From CAYZJD01 sp964478455 (GTDB lineage: Bacteria > Acidobacteriota > Terriglobia > Bryobacterales > Bryobacteraceae): 10,644 nucleotides of DNA. The first letter of the stretch is position 1; each line of letters starts with the position of its first letter. Both the position numbers and the translations under genes were made by a program. This document shows, piece after piece, positions 1 through 7,181 of the stretch. The stretch covers positions 1-10,644 of the forward strand of contig CAYZJD010000137.1 in NCBI GenBank assembly GCA_964478455.1, written 5' to 3'. The notes under the pieces are model-generated. The model had not been told where the DNA came from, searched no databases, and saw only the letters and a list, made by a program, of their open reading frames with translations.

Positions 1-97
1 CGTCACGCAACAGGCGCCCTGCCGTTTGATAGTCGATGTCACCTTTGCCGACCCACTGCTTCACCAGCAGCGAGAGAGGATCGTCAGGCGGCCTCAT
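1..97 (-). CDS. HEPN-domain protein, N-terminal 32 codons only (probable toxin of a MNT/HEPN pair)
   Basis: An ATG at 97-95 opens a frame that runs off the window edge and overlaps the end of the upstream nucleotidyltransferase gene by 14 bases in a different frame. The visible peptide starts MRPPDDPLSLLVKQW and continues VGKGDIDYQTAGRLLRD, which has the amphipathic first helix typical of small HEPN proteins (W..KA..DL..A..LL pattern). In MNT/HEPN modules the HEPN protein is usually an RNase toxin and the partner nucleotidyltransferase the antitoxin. The diagnostic R-x4-6-H motif would lie outside the window, so toxin activity cannot be confirmed. The assignment leans on the tight overlap with the neighbour. 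Confidence 0.6.
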   Translation of the reverse strand, partial: MRPPDDPLSLLVKQWVGKGDIDYQTAGRLLRD

Positions 98-410
98 AGA
101 TGACTCGACCGTACTTGTGGGCCGGATACGCGATCCCGCCGAAGACATCCTTCGTTTCCTCGAACCGTTCCGTCTCGATAAGGAATACGTCGAACGGGAA
201 GCCCAGGCCGCGAAGGGCTTGGTGCAGTTTCCCGTATTGCTCCATCGTGTGGGCGGGAGACGCGGTGACAACGAGTACATCGATGTCACTGTCGCCGGTC
301 ATCTGACCCGTCGCCGCCGAGCCGAACAGGATGATGCGGTCCGGCTGGACGACTCCGAGCAGCCGGCGTACGATCTCCCGCACAAGCCTATCGTCGATAT
401 CCACAACCAA
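84..410 (-). CDS. MNT-family nucleotidyltransferase, probable antitoxin (MntA-like)
   Basis: This is a 108-residue minimal nucleotidyltransferase of the pol-beta superfamily. The signature GS-x10-DxD is intact: G30-S31 and D42-I43-D44, within RIILFGSAATGQMTGDSDID. A third acidic position, D74 in FPFDVFLIE, fits the family metal site. In MntA/HepT-type systems such proteins neutralise a HEPN RNase by adding AMP to it, and the HEPN gene follows directly here with a 14-base overlap. The start is a TTG at 410. An ATG at 414 is out of frame and soon meets a stop. No Shine-Dalgarno precedes the TTG, and a TATCAT hexamer lies only three bases upstream, so translation may begin at the GTG at 404 on a leaderless message. 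A stand-alone nucleotidyltransferase is the alternative. Confidence 0.8.
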   Translation of the reverse strand: MVVDIDDRLVREIVRRLLGVVQPDRIILFGSAATGQMTGDSDIDVLVVTASPAHTMEQYGKLHQALRGLGFPFDVFLIETERFEETKDVFGGIAYPAHKYGRVIYEAA

Positions 411-412
411 AC

Positions 413-442
413 ATGATAAGGAAAGTGCGCCTTCCAGTCCAA
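413..442 (-). promoter_or_regulatory. Candidate promoter of the MNT/HEPN pair, with a dyad in the spacer
   Basis: On the minus strand TTGGAC (442-437) is followed after 18 bases by TATCAT (418-413). The -10 matches five of six consensus positions; the -35 matches only three. An imperfect dyad GGAA...TTCC at 420-435 fills the spacer, where an autorepressor could bind, as is common for toxin-antitoxin operons. The transcription start would fall near 406, at or inside the annotated start codon. No other feature was recognised in the rest of the 411-658 spacer. Confidence 0.3.
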
Positions 443-658
443 AAGCCCGGAACCCACCGTCTGGCTTGCAGTCCGTCCGGAGGTGTTAAACCCACGGCGC
501 CGGTTCCCGATCTGGGCGCGGAGAAGTCGCGGTGGGAATGCTTGCTGACGCCTGCCCTCGATGGAGGCCAAGTGAGTAGCTCATCCGACCTGACACGGTA
601 GAGGTAACAGGGGGTCGCAGAATCACGCGCGTATGTGTTGGCGCACGCAAACGGCGTT

Positions 659-3145
659 TCACAATCCGTTATCCAGATTCATCTTGCGCACCAGCGCGAC
701 GAACCGCGGGTCGGACCGCAGGGCATCGAGCCGGGGATCGACTTTGAGGTTGGCCAACTGCGGCTGGCAATCGCGATAGCTGCGTTCCAGTTGCTCCAGC
801 GCACGTTCGTTTTCACCAAGGGCGAGGTGGATGTGGGCCAGCTCGTACCCGCCGATGAACTCGCGTTTCGACCGCTCGAGGAGTTCGTTCAGAATCCTGC
901 GAGACTCCGCTCCCTTGCCCTCCAGCGCCCGAAGCCATGCGACCGTCTCGGACGGCGCCCCCGCCGCCGACGCCTCGCTGAATCTCTCTAGTTGCGCCAG
1001 CGAAGCCGCGAGCCCCATCCGGGCGTACAGAAAATCCGGTTCCAGTTCCAGCGTATTCCGGAACTGCTCGACGGCCGGGCCGTACTCCCGGCGGAAGAAA
1101 CGGACCCATCCGGCCATGGCCGCAATGTTGGCGGACAGAGGCAGCGACTCCTGAGCCTGTTGGATTTCTCGCAGCGCCTCGTCCAACCGTCCGTTTGGCA
1201 GCAGGTAGTACGCAGCATAGGCGTAGCGGCCCCGTCCGCTGTTCGGATCCAGTTGGCCGGCGCGTTCGAATTCCTGCTTGGCCAGCGTCCAGTTTCGCCC
1301 GTAGATTCCGTGCACCAGCGCGATGACGTGATGCGGCCCGGCCAGTTCCGGATCGATCTTGAGCGCCTGCCTTGCCCAGTGTTCCGCCTGAGGGAACAGA
1401 TGGGCCGGACGAGCGCCCCAGTAGAATCCCTCGGTGACGTAGGTGTCCGCCAAGCCGGCGTATGCGGGCGCGTAGTTCGGATCTTCCGCAATGGCTTGCC
1501 GGTAATACTCTCGCCCCCTGACAATATCGCTTTTCTGCCACCTCAGCGTGAGATGACGTCCCCTAAGAAAGGCTTCGTATGCTTTCGGATTCACGCGCGC
1601 CTTGTTCGCCAGCCGCGCCTGCTCACCGGCTGTCAGCCGCACCCGGACTTCGTTCGCGATGGCTTGGGCGACGCTGCTCTGCAACAGCAGAACATCGCGC
1701 AGATCGCCCTCATAGCTTTGCGCCCACAGGTGACGATCCTGCGTGGTTTCGATCAACTGAACGGTGATCCTGACGCGGTCGCCGGCCCGCAACACCGAGC
1801 CTTCCACCACGTGGCGCACGCGCAAATCACCGGCGATGGCTCGCATCGGGTCCGGCCGGCTTTTGTACGCCATCGAGGTGGTTCGAGAGACCACACGCAG
1901 CGCCCCGATCTTGGCGAGGTCAGTGATGATGGCGTCGGTCATGCCGTCCGTGAAGTACTGTTGAGCGGGATCGTCCGAGAGGTTCTGAAGCGGCAGGACG
2001 GCGATTGACTCGCGCGAGTCCGGCCGGCTCGAGGACTCTTCGGATCGCCGCGTCAGAAAGGCAACGCCCGCCGCGACGATCAACGCGGCGAATCCCAGCG
2101 CGGCGAACGACAGGGTTCTCTTCGACAGCCCCGGCGCGCTCTTCTGCTTCGGGACAGGCTCGAACAGCTCTCTGAGATCGGCAGCCAGATCCGCAGCGCT
2201 TTGGTATCGATTGGACGGGGCCTTGGCCAGCGCTCTCCTCACAATCCGATCCAGATCCAGCGGCGCTCCCGGGCGTAACGACGTAAGCGGCTCCGGTTCG
2301 TCGGTCAGGATGGAGGTTGGCCGCTCGTCCGCCGGGAAGGGCAGCCTCCCGGTAACCGCTTCGTACAGCACTACCCCCAGCGACCATAGGTCGGATCGGC
2401 GATCCGCCCTTTCGCCGCGGACCTGCTCCGGAGACATGTACGCCGGCGTGCCGATCAACGTTCCGGTGCGGGAGGCGGACGGCTCATGCTCCGAGTAGGC
2501 GAGCCCGAAATCCGTAATCATCGCCCGCCCGTCGGCGTTGAGCATGATGTTGGCGCTCTTGATGTCGCGGTGAACGACGCCGTTCTTGTGGGCCGCGTGC
2601 AACCCTTGCGCCGCGTCGATGACGATCCGCAGGGCCTCCTCCAGGTTCAGCGGGCCTTCCGCAATCTTGTCCTTGAGCGTCGGCCCGTCAACAAACGCCA
2701 TCGCTAGAAAGAGATCTCCTTGTGTTTCGGCGATCTCGTGCACGGCGCAAATGTTGGGATGATCGATTGCCGCCAGCGCCTTCGCTTCCCTCACGAACCG
2801 GGCGCGGTGCTCCTCGCTCAGACAGACATGCGGGGCCAGGAACTTAAGAGCGACCACCCGGCCCAGCTTCAGGTCCTCCGCCTTGTACACCACCCCCATG
2901 CCGCCATGCCCCAGCGCCTCGACGATTCGGTAGTGACTGATCGTCCGGCCGCACAGATCGGCCGGTCGCACCGGGCTTTCGATCGAACCTGGGGTGGAGT
3001 GCTCTCGAAGGAGGCTCTCGACTTCCCGCCTCAGCTCGTCATCGTCGGCACAGGCGGTGGCCACAAAATCGGGCCGCTCCTGCTCGCTTCGCTCGACCGC
3101 GGCATGGAAGATCTGCTTGATTTGGGTCCAGCGCTCAGCAGTCAT
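659..3145 (-). CDS. Membrane-anchored Ser/Thr protein kinase with FlgO/TolB-like domain and TPR repeats
   Basis: The protein has 828 residues from the ATG at 3145, which overlaps the sigma factor stop as ATGA and has GAGG six bases upstream. The frame is open to 3220, but that longer start ignores the overlap and ribosome site. The kinase domain (about 72-330) is complete: glycine loop GHGGMG 79-84, VALK with K101, HRD 192-194 with K196 and N199, DFG 212-214, and SPE 238-240. One transmembrane helix follows (about 345-365). Next is a FlgO/TolB-N-like module starting ESIAVLPLQNLS (about 379-505), then TPR-like helices from about 520 to the C terminus. The kinase should be cytoplasmic and the rest extracytoplasmic. 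This architecture is common in Solibacter-like Acidobacteriota. The obvious nearby partner is the ECF sigma factor, which may be a phosphorylation target; that is inference. Confidence 0.93.
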   Translation of the reverse strand: MTAERWTQIKQIFHAAVERSEQERPDFVATACADDDELRREVESLLREHSTPGSIESPVRPADLCGRTISHYRIVEALGHGGMGVVYKAEDLKLGRVVALKFLAPHVCLSEEHRARFVREAKALAAIDHPNICAVHEIAETQGDLFLAMAFVDGPTLKDKIAEGPLNLEEALRIVIDAAQGLHAAHKNGVVHRDIKSANIMLNADGRAMITDFGLAYSEHEPSASRTGTLIGTPAYMSPEQVRGERADRRSDLWSLGVVLYEAVTGRLPFPADERPTSILTDEPEPLTSLRPGAPLDLDRIVRRALAKAPSNRYQSAADLAADLRELFEPVPKQKSAPGLSKRTLSFAALGFAALIVAAGVAFLTRRSEESSSRPDSRESIAVLPLQNLSDDPAQQYFTDGMTDAIITDLAKIGALRVVSRTTSMAYKSRPDPMRAIAGDLRVRHVVEGSVLRAGDRVRITVQLIETTQDRHLWAQSYEGDLRDVLLLQSSVAQAIANEVRVRLTAGEQARLANKARVNPKAYEAFLRGRHLTLRWQKSDIVRGREYYRQAIAEDPNYAPAYAGLADTYVTEGFYWGARPAHLFPQAEHWARQALKIDPELAGPHHVIALVHGIYGRNWTLAKQEFERAGQLDPNSGRGRYAYAAYYLLPNGRLDEALREIQQAQESLPLSANIAAMAGWVRFFRREYGPAVEQFRNTLELEPDFLYARMGLAASLAQLERFSEASAAGAPSETVAWLRALEGKGAESRRILNELLERSKREFIGGYELAHIHLALGENERALEQLERSYRDCQPQLANLKVDPRLDALRSDPRFVALVRKMNLDNGL

Positions 3146-3741
3146 CCGGCGCCTCGATGAGAGAGTTCCCTTCTCAGCCAGGCGGTCGCCATGGCCCACT
3201 CCCGGTTGACGGTACGGCACGACAGATCCAATGCTCCGGCCGTCTCCTTCACCGTCATTCCGGCGAAATAATGAAGCTCGACGATCTGGGCCTGCTGCGG
3301 GTCGAATTGCCGCAGGCGAGCGAGGGCCTCATCCACCGCGAGGATTTCTTCCAGCTTGTGCGGACTGGCTTCAATCTCGACCCAATCGAGGGTCATGACC
3401 GGCGCCCCGCCTCCACGCTTGCCGGCAAGGCGTGTCCGCGCGTGATCCACAAGCGCCCGGCGCATCATCTGCGCCGCCACCCCGAAGAAATGCTTGCGGT
3501 CCCGCCACTCTACCTGCGTCTGCTTCTGGAGACGGAGCCACGCTTCATTGATCAAGGCGGTTGGCTGTAGGGTATGCCGGGAGGGTTCCCGTCGCATGCA
3601 ATCACCGGCAACTCTCCGCAGCTCCTGGTAGACGATGCGGACCAGTTCGTCCGCCGCCTCCGTTTGGCCTTGGGTGGCCTTCCGGAGGAGAAGGGTGATT
3701 TCGCCCGGCGGTCCATCCACGGCCCGGTTCTCCATGGGCAT
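3142..3741 (-). CDS. ECF-type RNA polymerase sigma factor (TIGR02999-like)
   Basis: This is a 199-residue sigma-70 family regulator. Region 2 spans about 12-105 and includes HTLQPTALINEAWLRL and HFFGVAAQMMRRALVDHART, both characteristic of the acidobacterial/planctomycete ECF group. Region 4 spans about 135-195, with the recognition helix-turn-helix MTVKETAGALDLSCRTVNRE. The frame is open to 3906, but the first 55 codons look non-coding. I chose the ATG at 3741 because GGTGG lies eight bases upstream; a second ATG at 3735 is equally plausible. The stop overlaps the kinase start by four bases, so the two are translationally coupled. No anti-sigma factor lies next to it, which is usual for ECF groups controlled by a linked Ser/Thr kinase. 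Its target promoters cannot be read from this window. Confidence 0.9.
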   Translation of the reverse strand: MPMENRAVDGPPGEITLLLRKATQGQTEAADELVRIVYQELRRVAGDCMRREPSRHTLQPTALINEAWLRLQKQTQVEWRDRKHFFGVAAQMMRRALVDHARTRLAGKRGGGAPVMTLDWVEIEASPHKLEEILAVDEALARLRQFDPQQAQIVELHYFAGMTVKETAGALDLSCRTVNREWAMATAWLRRELSHRGAG

Positions 3742-3758
3742 CGATTCCGCCACCGCCG

Positions 3759-3764
3759 ATTGTA
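3759..3764 (-). promoter_or_regulatory. Candidate -10 of the sigma factor/kinase operon
   Basis: TACAAT (five of six consensus positions) lies 17 bases before the sigma factor ATG, in the context GCTACAATCGG. No convincing -35 is seen at 16-18 bases spacing. The same string with one variable base, GCTACAATNGG, occurs upstream of purA. The predicted leader would be only about 11 bases. Confidence 0.3.
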
Positions 3765-3911
3765 GCTCCGTCTTTAGGAGCCCGGTGTCCGATTCGACTG
3801 GCGCGAAAGATCTTGGTTCTGCGCGTAGTGCGGTAGCAGTGATGAACAAGGCCCGGGTAGGCAAAATGCCTGCTCCATCAGGGCCTGCAAGTGATTGCAT
3901 CTGCATGGTGG

Positions 3912-3931
3912 GGCAGGCGCTTTCGCCTGCC
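3912..3931. repeat. Perfect 8-bp hairpin in the divergent intergenic region
   Basis: GGCAGGCG (3912-3919), a CTTT loop, and CGCCTGCC (3924-3931) form a perfect stem-loop. It lies about 30 bases upstream of the start of the PDZ membrane protein and about 170 bases upstream of the sigma factor start. There is no T-tract, so a terminator is unlikely. Its GC-rich arms around a CTTT-type loop resemble the GCGGC-TTTA-GCCGC hairpin in the repeat beside purA, so it may be a dispersed REP-like element. An operator or mRNA leader structure is the alternative. Confidence 0.5.
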
Positions 3932-3959
3932 GTGAGGCGACCGACAGCGAGGTGCGGGC

Positions 3960-4961
3960 ATGATGTATCTGAAGGACAGACGGCGTGACGCGCTGCTGCT
4001 GGCTGGAGCCGTTGCCCTCATCGCGTGGGGGGCCGCCGGCTTGTACCAGAACGCCCGGTGCGGCTTCAGCGGCGGGCTGTACACCCCCGACTACACGGTT
4101 CCCGGCGTCTTCCCGGGCAGTGCGGCCGCTAAGGCCGGTTTCGTGCCAGGAGACCGTGTAATCAGCGTGGAGGGAATACCGGTCGAGAAACTCGGGATGG
4201 AATCCCGCTGGCCTCGGGCACTGCTTCCGCGCGTCGGAGAATCTCACCGGTTTCTGGTCGAGCGGACAGGCGGGCAGGTGCTGATCAATATGGTGTACGA
4301 GGCTCCGAGTCGGAGGGTCTTGAACAGGAGGCTCGCGGTCGCCTTCATCGGGTTTTCCTTCCTCACGCTGGGCCTCTGGGCTTTCCTGACGGTTCGGACC
4401 CATCACGCGCTGGCGCTGGCGCAGATCGGTCTTGCCGCGGGCGCGGGTGCGTCTCTTGGTCTGGGGCCGAACCTGGGCTCCTGGAACGGAGTGCAAGGCC
4501 ACGTTTCCACGGCGTCCACCGTGCTGATGTGTATCCTGCTGCTGCGCTTCTTTGTCATGTTCCCGAAAGCGAAGCCGGTGAGCCGCAGCCGGTTGGCGAT
4601 GTGGGTGGTCTACGGGGCCTGGGGCTGCTTCCTGGTCTTCCTTGTCCTGGAACTGCTCGTCCATCCGGCCCTCTACTATGAAGCGGGCACTGTAGCTTAT
4701 CCGCTGATGCTGGCATACGGCGCGCTGACCCTTGCCGCGATCGCGCACACGGTGGTGAGAAACCCACGCGCGGAGGTGCTCCAGTCCGGGATGGTCCTGA
4801 TCCTCGCCGGGCTTCTGGCCGCGATCGCCGCCCTCGCCGCGGCGATGCGGATCCTGATCCTGCCCGGCTGGACCTACGCACTCCTGATCACCGCGATCCC
4901 GCTGACGATGGCCCTGGCGGTGAGGAAGAACGCCCGCCTGACCGGTCCGGGCGCCAATTGA
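3960..4961 (+). CDS. PDZ-domain membrane protein with eight transmembrane helices, no output domain
   Basis: The protein has 333 residues. Helix 1 (about 10-28) is followed by a PDZ domain (about 45-112) with a clear core, FPGSAAAKAGFVPGDRVISV and then EGIPVE. Seven further hydrophobic helices follow, near 124-145, 149-170, 183-201, 212-236, 245-266, 274-300 and 303-321. The PDZ domain should sit outside the membrane. A PDZ between helix 1 and a multi-helix bundle is the sensor layout of ComP-type histidine kinases and of some acidobacterial phosphatases, but here the protein ends about 12 residues after the last helix with no kinase, phosphatase or DNA-binding domain. GAGGTG five bases before the ATG at 3960 supports the start; an adjacent ATG at 3963 is also possible. 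It is transcribed away from the sigma factor operon and heads a four-gene run. The function is unknown. Confidence 0.85.
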   Translation: MMYLKDRRRDALLLAGAVALIAWGAAGLYQNARCGFSGGLYTPDYTVPGVFPGSAAAKAGFVPGDRVISVEGIPVEKLGMESRWPRALLPRVGESHRFLVERTGGQVLINMVYEAPSRRVLNRRLAVAFIGFSFLTLGLWAFLTVRTHHALALAQIGLAAGAGASLGLGPNLGSWNGVQGHVSTASTVLMCILLLRFFVMFPKAKPVSRSRLAMWVVYGAWGCFLVFLVLELLVHPALYYEAGTVAYPLMLAYGALTLAAIAHTVVRNPRAEVLQSGMVLILAGLLAAIAALAAAMRILILPGWTYALLITAIPLTMALAVRKNARLTGPGAN

Positions 4962-5048
4962 TCCCCCAGACCATGAAAACGCGGCTGCCTGCGCATAACC
5001 TGGCGCTCTTTCCCCCAGTTCTTCGCGCAGTGAGTTGGAGGTGGAACG

Positions 5049-5441
5049 ATGCAGCTCACGCATTACGGGCTGATCGCCCTCTCGGCGGCTGCACTGCTGC
5101 TGCCCGAGGAAAATCGCAAATCGAGTTCCGGCACGCAGGACGCCACCGAGGCGGTCGCGCCAACAGTGGAAATCCGGCTCGGGATAGGACGGTTCTTTGT
5201 CCAGGTAGCGGCGGGCCTGGCGCGGTCCGCGGACGAGTGCACGCCGCAACGGATCTCGGCCGCGGGAATCAGCAATGAACAGGCCGTCGCCGTGGCCGGA
5301 AGCCGTGAGTCCGCTTCTCGGAGTGGATCTTCTGCCGGCCCTGCAATGCTCACGGGCGCTCGAGTGCAACCGCTGGTATTTGGCGCAACCTCGCGGCGAA
5401 TAACTAGATGTTTGGCAAATAACCAAGGAGGTGTCTCATGA
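5049..5441 (+). CDS. Hypothetical small protein, 130 residues
   Basis: I do not recognise this protein. Its start is well supported: GGAGGTGG at 5037-5044 lies just before the ATG. Its stop overlaps the next gene's start as ATGA, which is the normal sign of coupled genes. The N terminus has a short hydrophobic stretch (about residues 8-18, LIALSAAALLL), too short and lacking positive residues for a clear signal peptide. The first 75 codons or so show the strong G/C third-position bias of neighbours. The last 40 codons do not and include rarer codons, so the C-terminal part may be a frameshifted or decaying tail. It lies 87 bases after the PDZ membrane gene. The possibility that this is only a leader region for the next gene cannot be excluded. 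Confidence 0.5.
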   Translation: MQLTHYGLIALSAAALLLPEENRKSSSGTQDATEAVAPTVEIRLGIGRFFVQVAAGLARSADECTPQRISAAGISNEQAVAVAGSRESASRSGSSAGPAMLTGARVQPLVFGATSRRITRCLANNQGGVS

Positions 5442-6196
5442 TTTCAAGCAGAATTGGGCTGTTGTGTATGTCGTTCTTTTCTTTCGCGGCCGCGCAAGAT
5501 CCGCTCCCTGCGGCGGCAACGGTCATGGACCGCTATGTCTCGGTGACCGGCGGACGCGAAGCGTACGAGAAGCTTAAGACCGAGGTGCGCACAGTGTCGC
5601 TGGAGTTGAAAGGGCGAGACATGCGCTTCACGGTGACCACATACCGGGCAAAGCCGAACCGGATGTACACCATCACCGAGATCCCCGGCGTCGGCAAGGT
5701 CGAGGAGGGAGTGGACGGTGATGTGGCGTGGAATCTGAGCGAGGCACGCGGCGCTGCCCTCAAGCAAGGAGCGGAGCGTGACTTCGCGCTGTACGGCGCC
5801 CGGCTGGATGCGGAGGCGAACTGGGAAGAGTGGTTTCCGAAGGCCGAGGTTGTAAGTACAGAGGAAGTCGAGGGCCGTACCTGCTACAAGCTTGTGCTGA
5901 CGGACAAAGACGGCGAGCAGCACTCGCGATGGTACGACAAGGAGGCGGGTCTTCTGGTTAAGCTGCTGTTGCAGGTGAAGCTGCCGCAGGGTCAGTTCCC
6001 GATGGAGATGAGGTTCTACGACTATCGCGAGACGGGCGGCCTGTTGCAGGCCCGCCGCACGGTGAGGGTCATGCCCGGACAGGAGATGGAGTCACGCGTC
6101 GAGAAGATTGAAACGAACGTAGAAATCGACCCCGCTCGGTTCGCCATGCCGGACGCGGTGAAAGCATTGCTGGAGAAACAGCAGCCCGGCGCGTGA
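5438..6196 (+). CDS. Secreted LolA-like (outer membrane lipoprotein-sorting type) protein
   Basis: The protein has 252 residues with a signal peptide (about 1-20, probable cut after SFAAAQ). The mature part looks like a single LolA/LolB-like beta fold: alternating strands, GVDGDVAWNL in the middle, and the typical late segment CYKLVLTDKDG then RWYDKEAGLLVKL. Members of this broad family bind lipid or acyl chains in the periplasm, but most acidobacterial ones are uncharacterised, and this is probably not the housekeeping LolA. AGGAGGTG at 5425-5432 is a near-perfect ribosome site for the ATG at 5438. The gene overlaps both neighbours: ATGA at its 5' end, and it ends immediately before the ribosome site of the Ntn hydrolase. 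That argues for joint production with the hydrolase. Confidence 0.75.
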   Translation: MISSRIGLLCMSFFSFAAAQDPLPAAATVMDRYVSVTGGREAYEKLKTEVRTVSLELKGRDMRFTVTTYRAKPNRMYTITEIPGVGKVEEGVDGDVAWNLSEARGAALKQGAERDFALYGARLDAEANWEEWFPKAEVVSTEEVEGRTCYKLVLTDKDGEQHSRWYDKEAGLLVKLLLQVKLPQGQFPMEMRFYDYRETGGLLQARRTVRVMPGQEMESRVEKIETNVEIDPARFAMPDAVKALLEKQQPGA

Positions 6197-6207
6197 AGGA
6201 GTCCCGG

Positions 6208-7044
6208 ATGAATGTCAGAGCGCTTATCGTGCTGACCGGGCTTGGCACTCTGGTCGGCGGCCGCGCGCTGGCGTGTACGGCGATTTGCGCGGAGGCGAAG
6301 GGGAAGGTCCTGGTTGGCAACAACGAAGACTTCGGCAACCCACGCTCGCGCATCTGGTTCGTGCCTGCTGAAAAGGGCAAGTACGGCCGCCTGTTCGTCG
6401 GCTTCGACAATGGTTACCCGCAGGGCGGCATGAACGAAAAGGGACTGATGTTCGACGGTTTCTCCGCGCCTGCGGTCGAACTCGCTCCGTCGCCCGAGAA
6501 GGAACTCTGGCTGGGAAGTCTCGGCGAGCGGGCGCTGGCCGGGTGCGCCACGGTGGGCGACGTCGTCCGCCTGGTCAAGAACCTGTACCGGCCTGGCAGG
6601 GTGGTCTACTTCTTCGCCGACGAGAGCGGCGACGCGGCCGCCATCGAGCCCGACGGCGTTGTCCGCAAGAAGAACTGGTTCTTTGTCCAAACCAACTTCT
6701 ACCAGTCCCGGGCGCCGGCCGGCGCTGAAACCTGCGAGCGATTCAAGATCGCCACCCGGATGATCTTGGATTCGGAGGGCGACGTCTCCGTCGACCTCTT
6801 CCGGAGAATCCTCGCCGCCACCCACCAGGAGGGTCCTGCGACGACGCAGTATTCGAACATCTATGACCTGAAGGCGCGGGTCATGTACCTGTACCACTTC
6901 CACAACTACGAGAACGTCGTCCGGGTAGACCTCGCGGAGGAACTGCGGAAGGGACCCCGCAAACTCGAGATCCCTTCGCTGTTCCCACGCACTTACGCCG
7001 CCGAGGCTCACGCGCGCTGGTACGAGTCGCAGGCGAAGAAGTAG
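6208..7044 (+). CDS. Secreted Ntn-type linear amide C-N hydrolase (choloylglycine hydrolase/C45-like)
   Basis: The ATG at 6208 gives 278 residues and has AAGGAG six bases upstream; a GTG at 6193 overlaps the previous stop but lacks a site. Residues 1-22 look like a signal peptide ending ALA, and the next residue is C23 followed by T24. In this superfamily the catalytic nucleophile is an N-terminal cysteine, so signal peptidase could create the active enzyme. Other family marks are GNNEDF 37-42 (acidic D41), GGMNEKGL 73-80 and QTNF 161-164, matching the TN of bile salt hydrolases and penicillin V acylase. The arginine of bile salt hydrolases in the GRNxD motif is replaced by N38. The C-terminal strand QYSNIYDLKARVMYLYHFHN is also typical. 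The amide substrate is unknown; N-acyl amino acids, lipoamides or peptides are options. A lipoprotein reading is less likely because ALAC is a poor lipobox. Confidence 0.82.
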   Translation: MNVRALIVLTGLGTLVGGRALACTAICAEAKGKVLVGNNEDFGNPRSRIWFVPAEKGKYGRLFVGFDNGYPQGGMNEKGLMFDGFSAPAVELAPSPEKELWLGSLGERALAGCATVGDVVRLVKNLYRPGRVVYFFADESGDAAAIEPDGVVRKKNWFFVQTNFYQSRAPAGAETCERFKIATRMILDSEGDVSVDLFRRILAATHQEGPATTQYSNIYDLKARVMYLYHFHNYENVVRVDLAEELRKGPRKLEIPSLFPRTYAAEAHARWYESQAKK

Positions 7045-7181
7045 CGGAGGTTGAGCCACACCGACAAGTTACCTGTTTCCATCTCACTGGTTTCGGCGGG
7101 CCGTTTCGGGCATCCTGGAACTGCTTGAACCATCTTTCAACACTCTCAGTCCATTTGAACTCCGAACGCACCGCGCCGGGC

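Noticed and set aside
2994..3209. Short plus-strand frames across the kinase N terminus
   Set aside because: Antisense to the sigma factor/kinase junction, without ribosome sites or recognisable content.
3774..5426. 550-codon open frame on the minus strand
   Set aside because: It lies opposite the PDZ membrane gene and its neighbour, has low-complexity, Arg/Gln/His/Pro-rich content without any known domain, and lacks a ribosome site. High GC explains such long antisense frames.
6022..7059. 345-codon minus-strand frame opposite the Ntn hydrolase
   Set aside because: Antisense of a gene with clear family motifs and a ribosome site.
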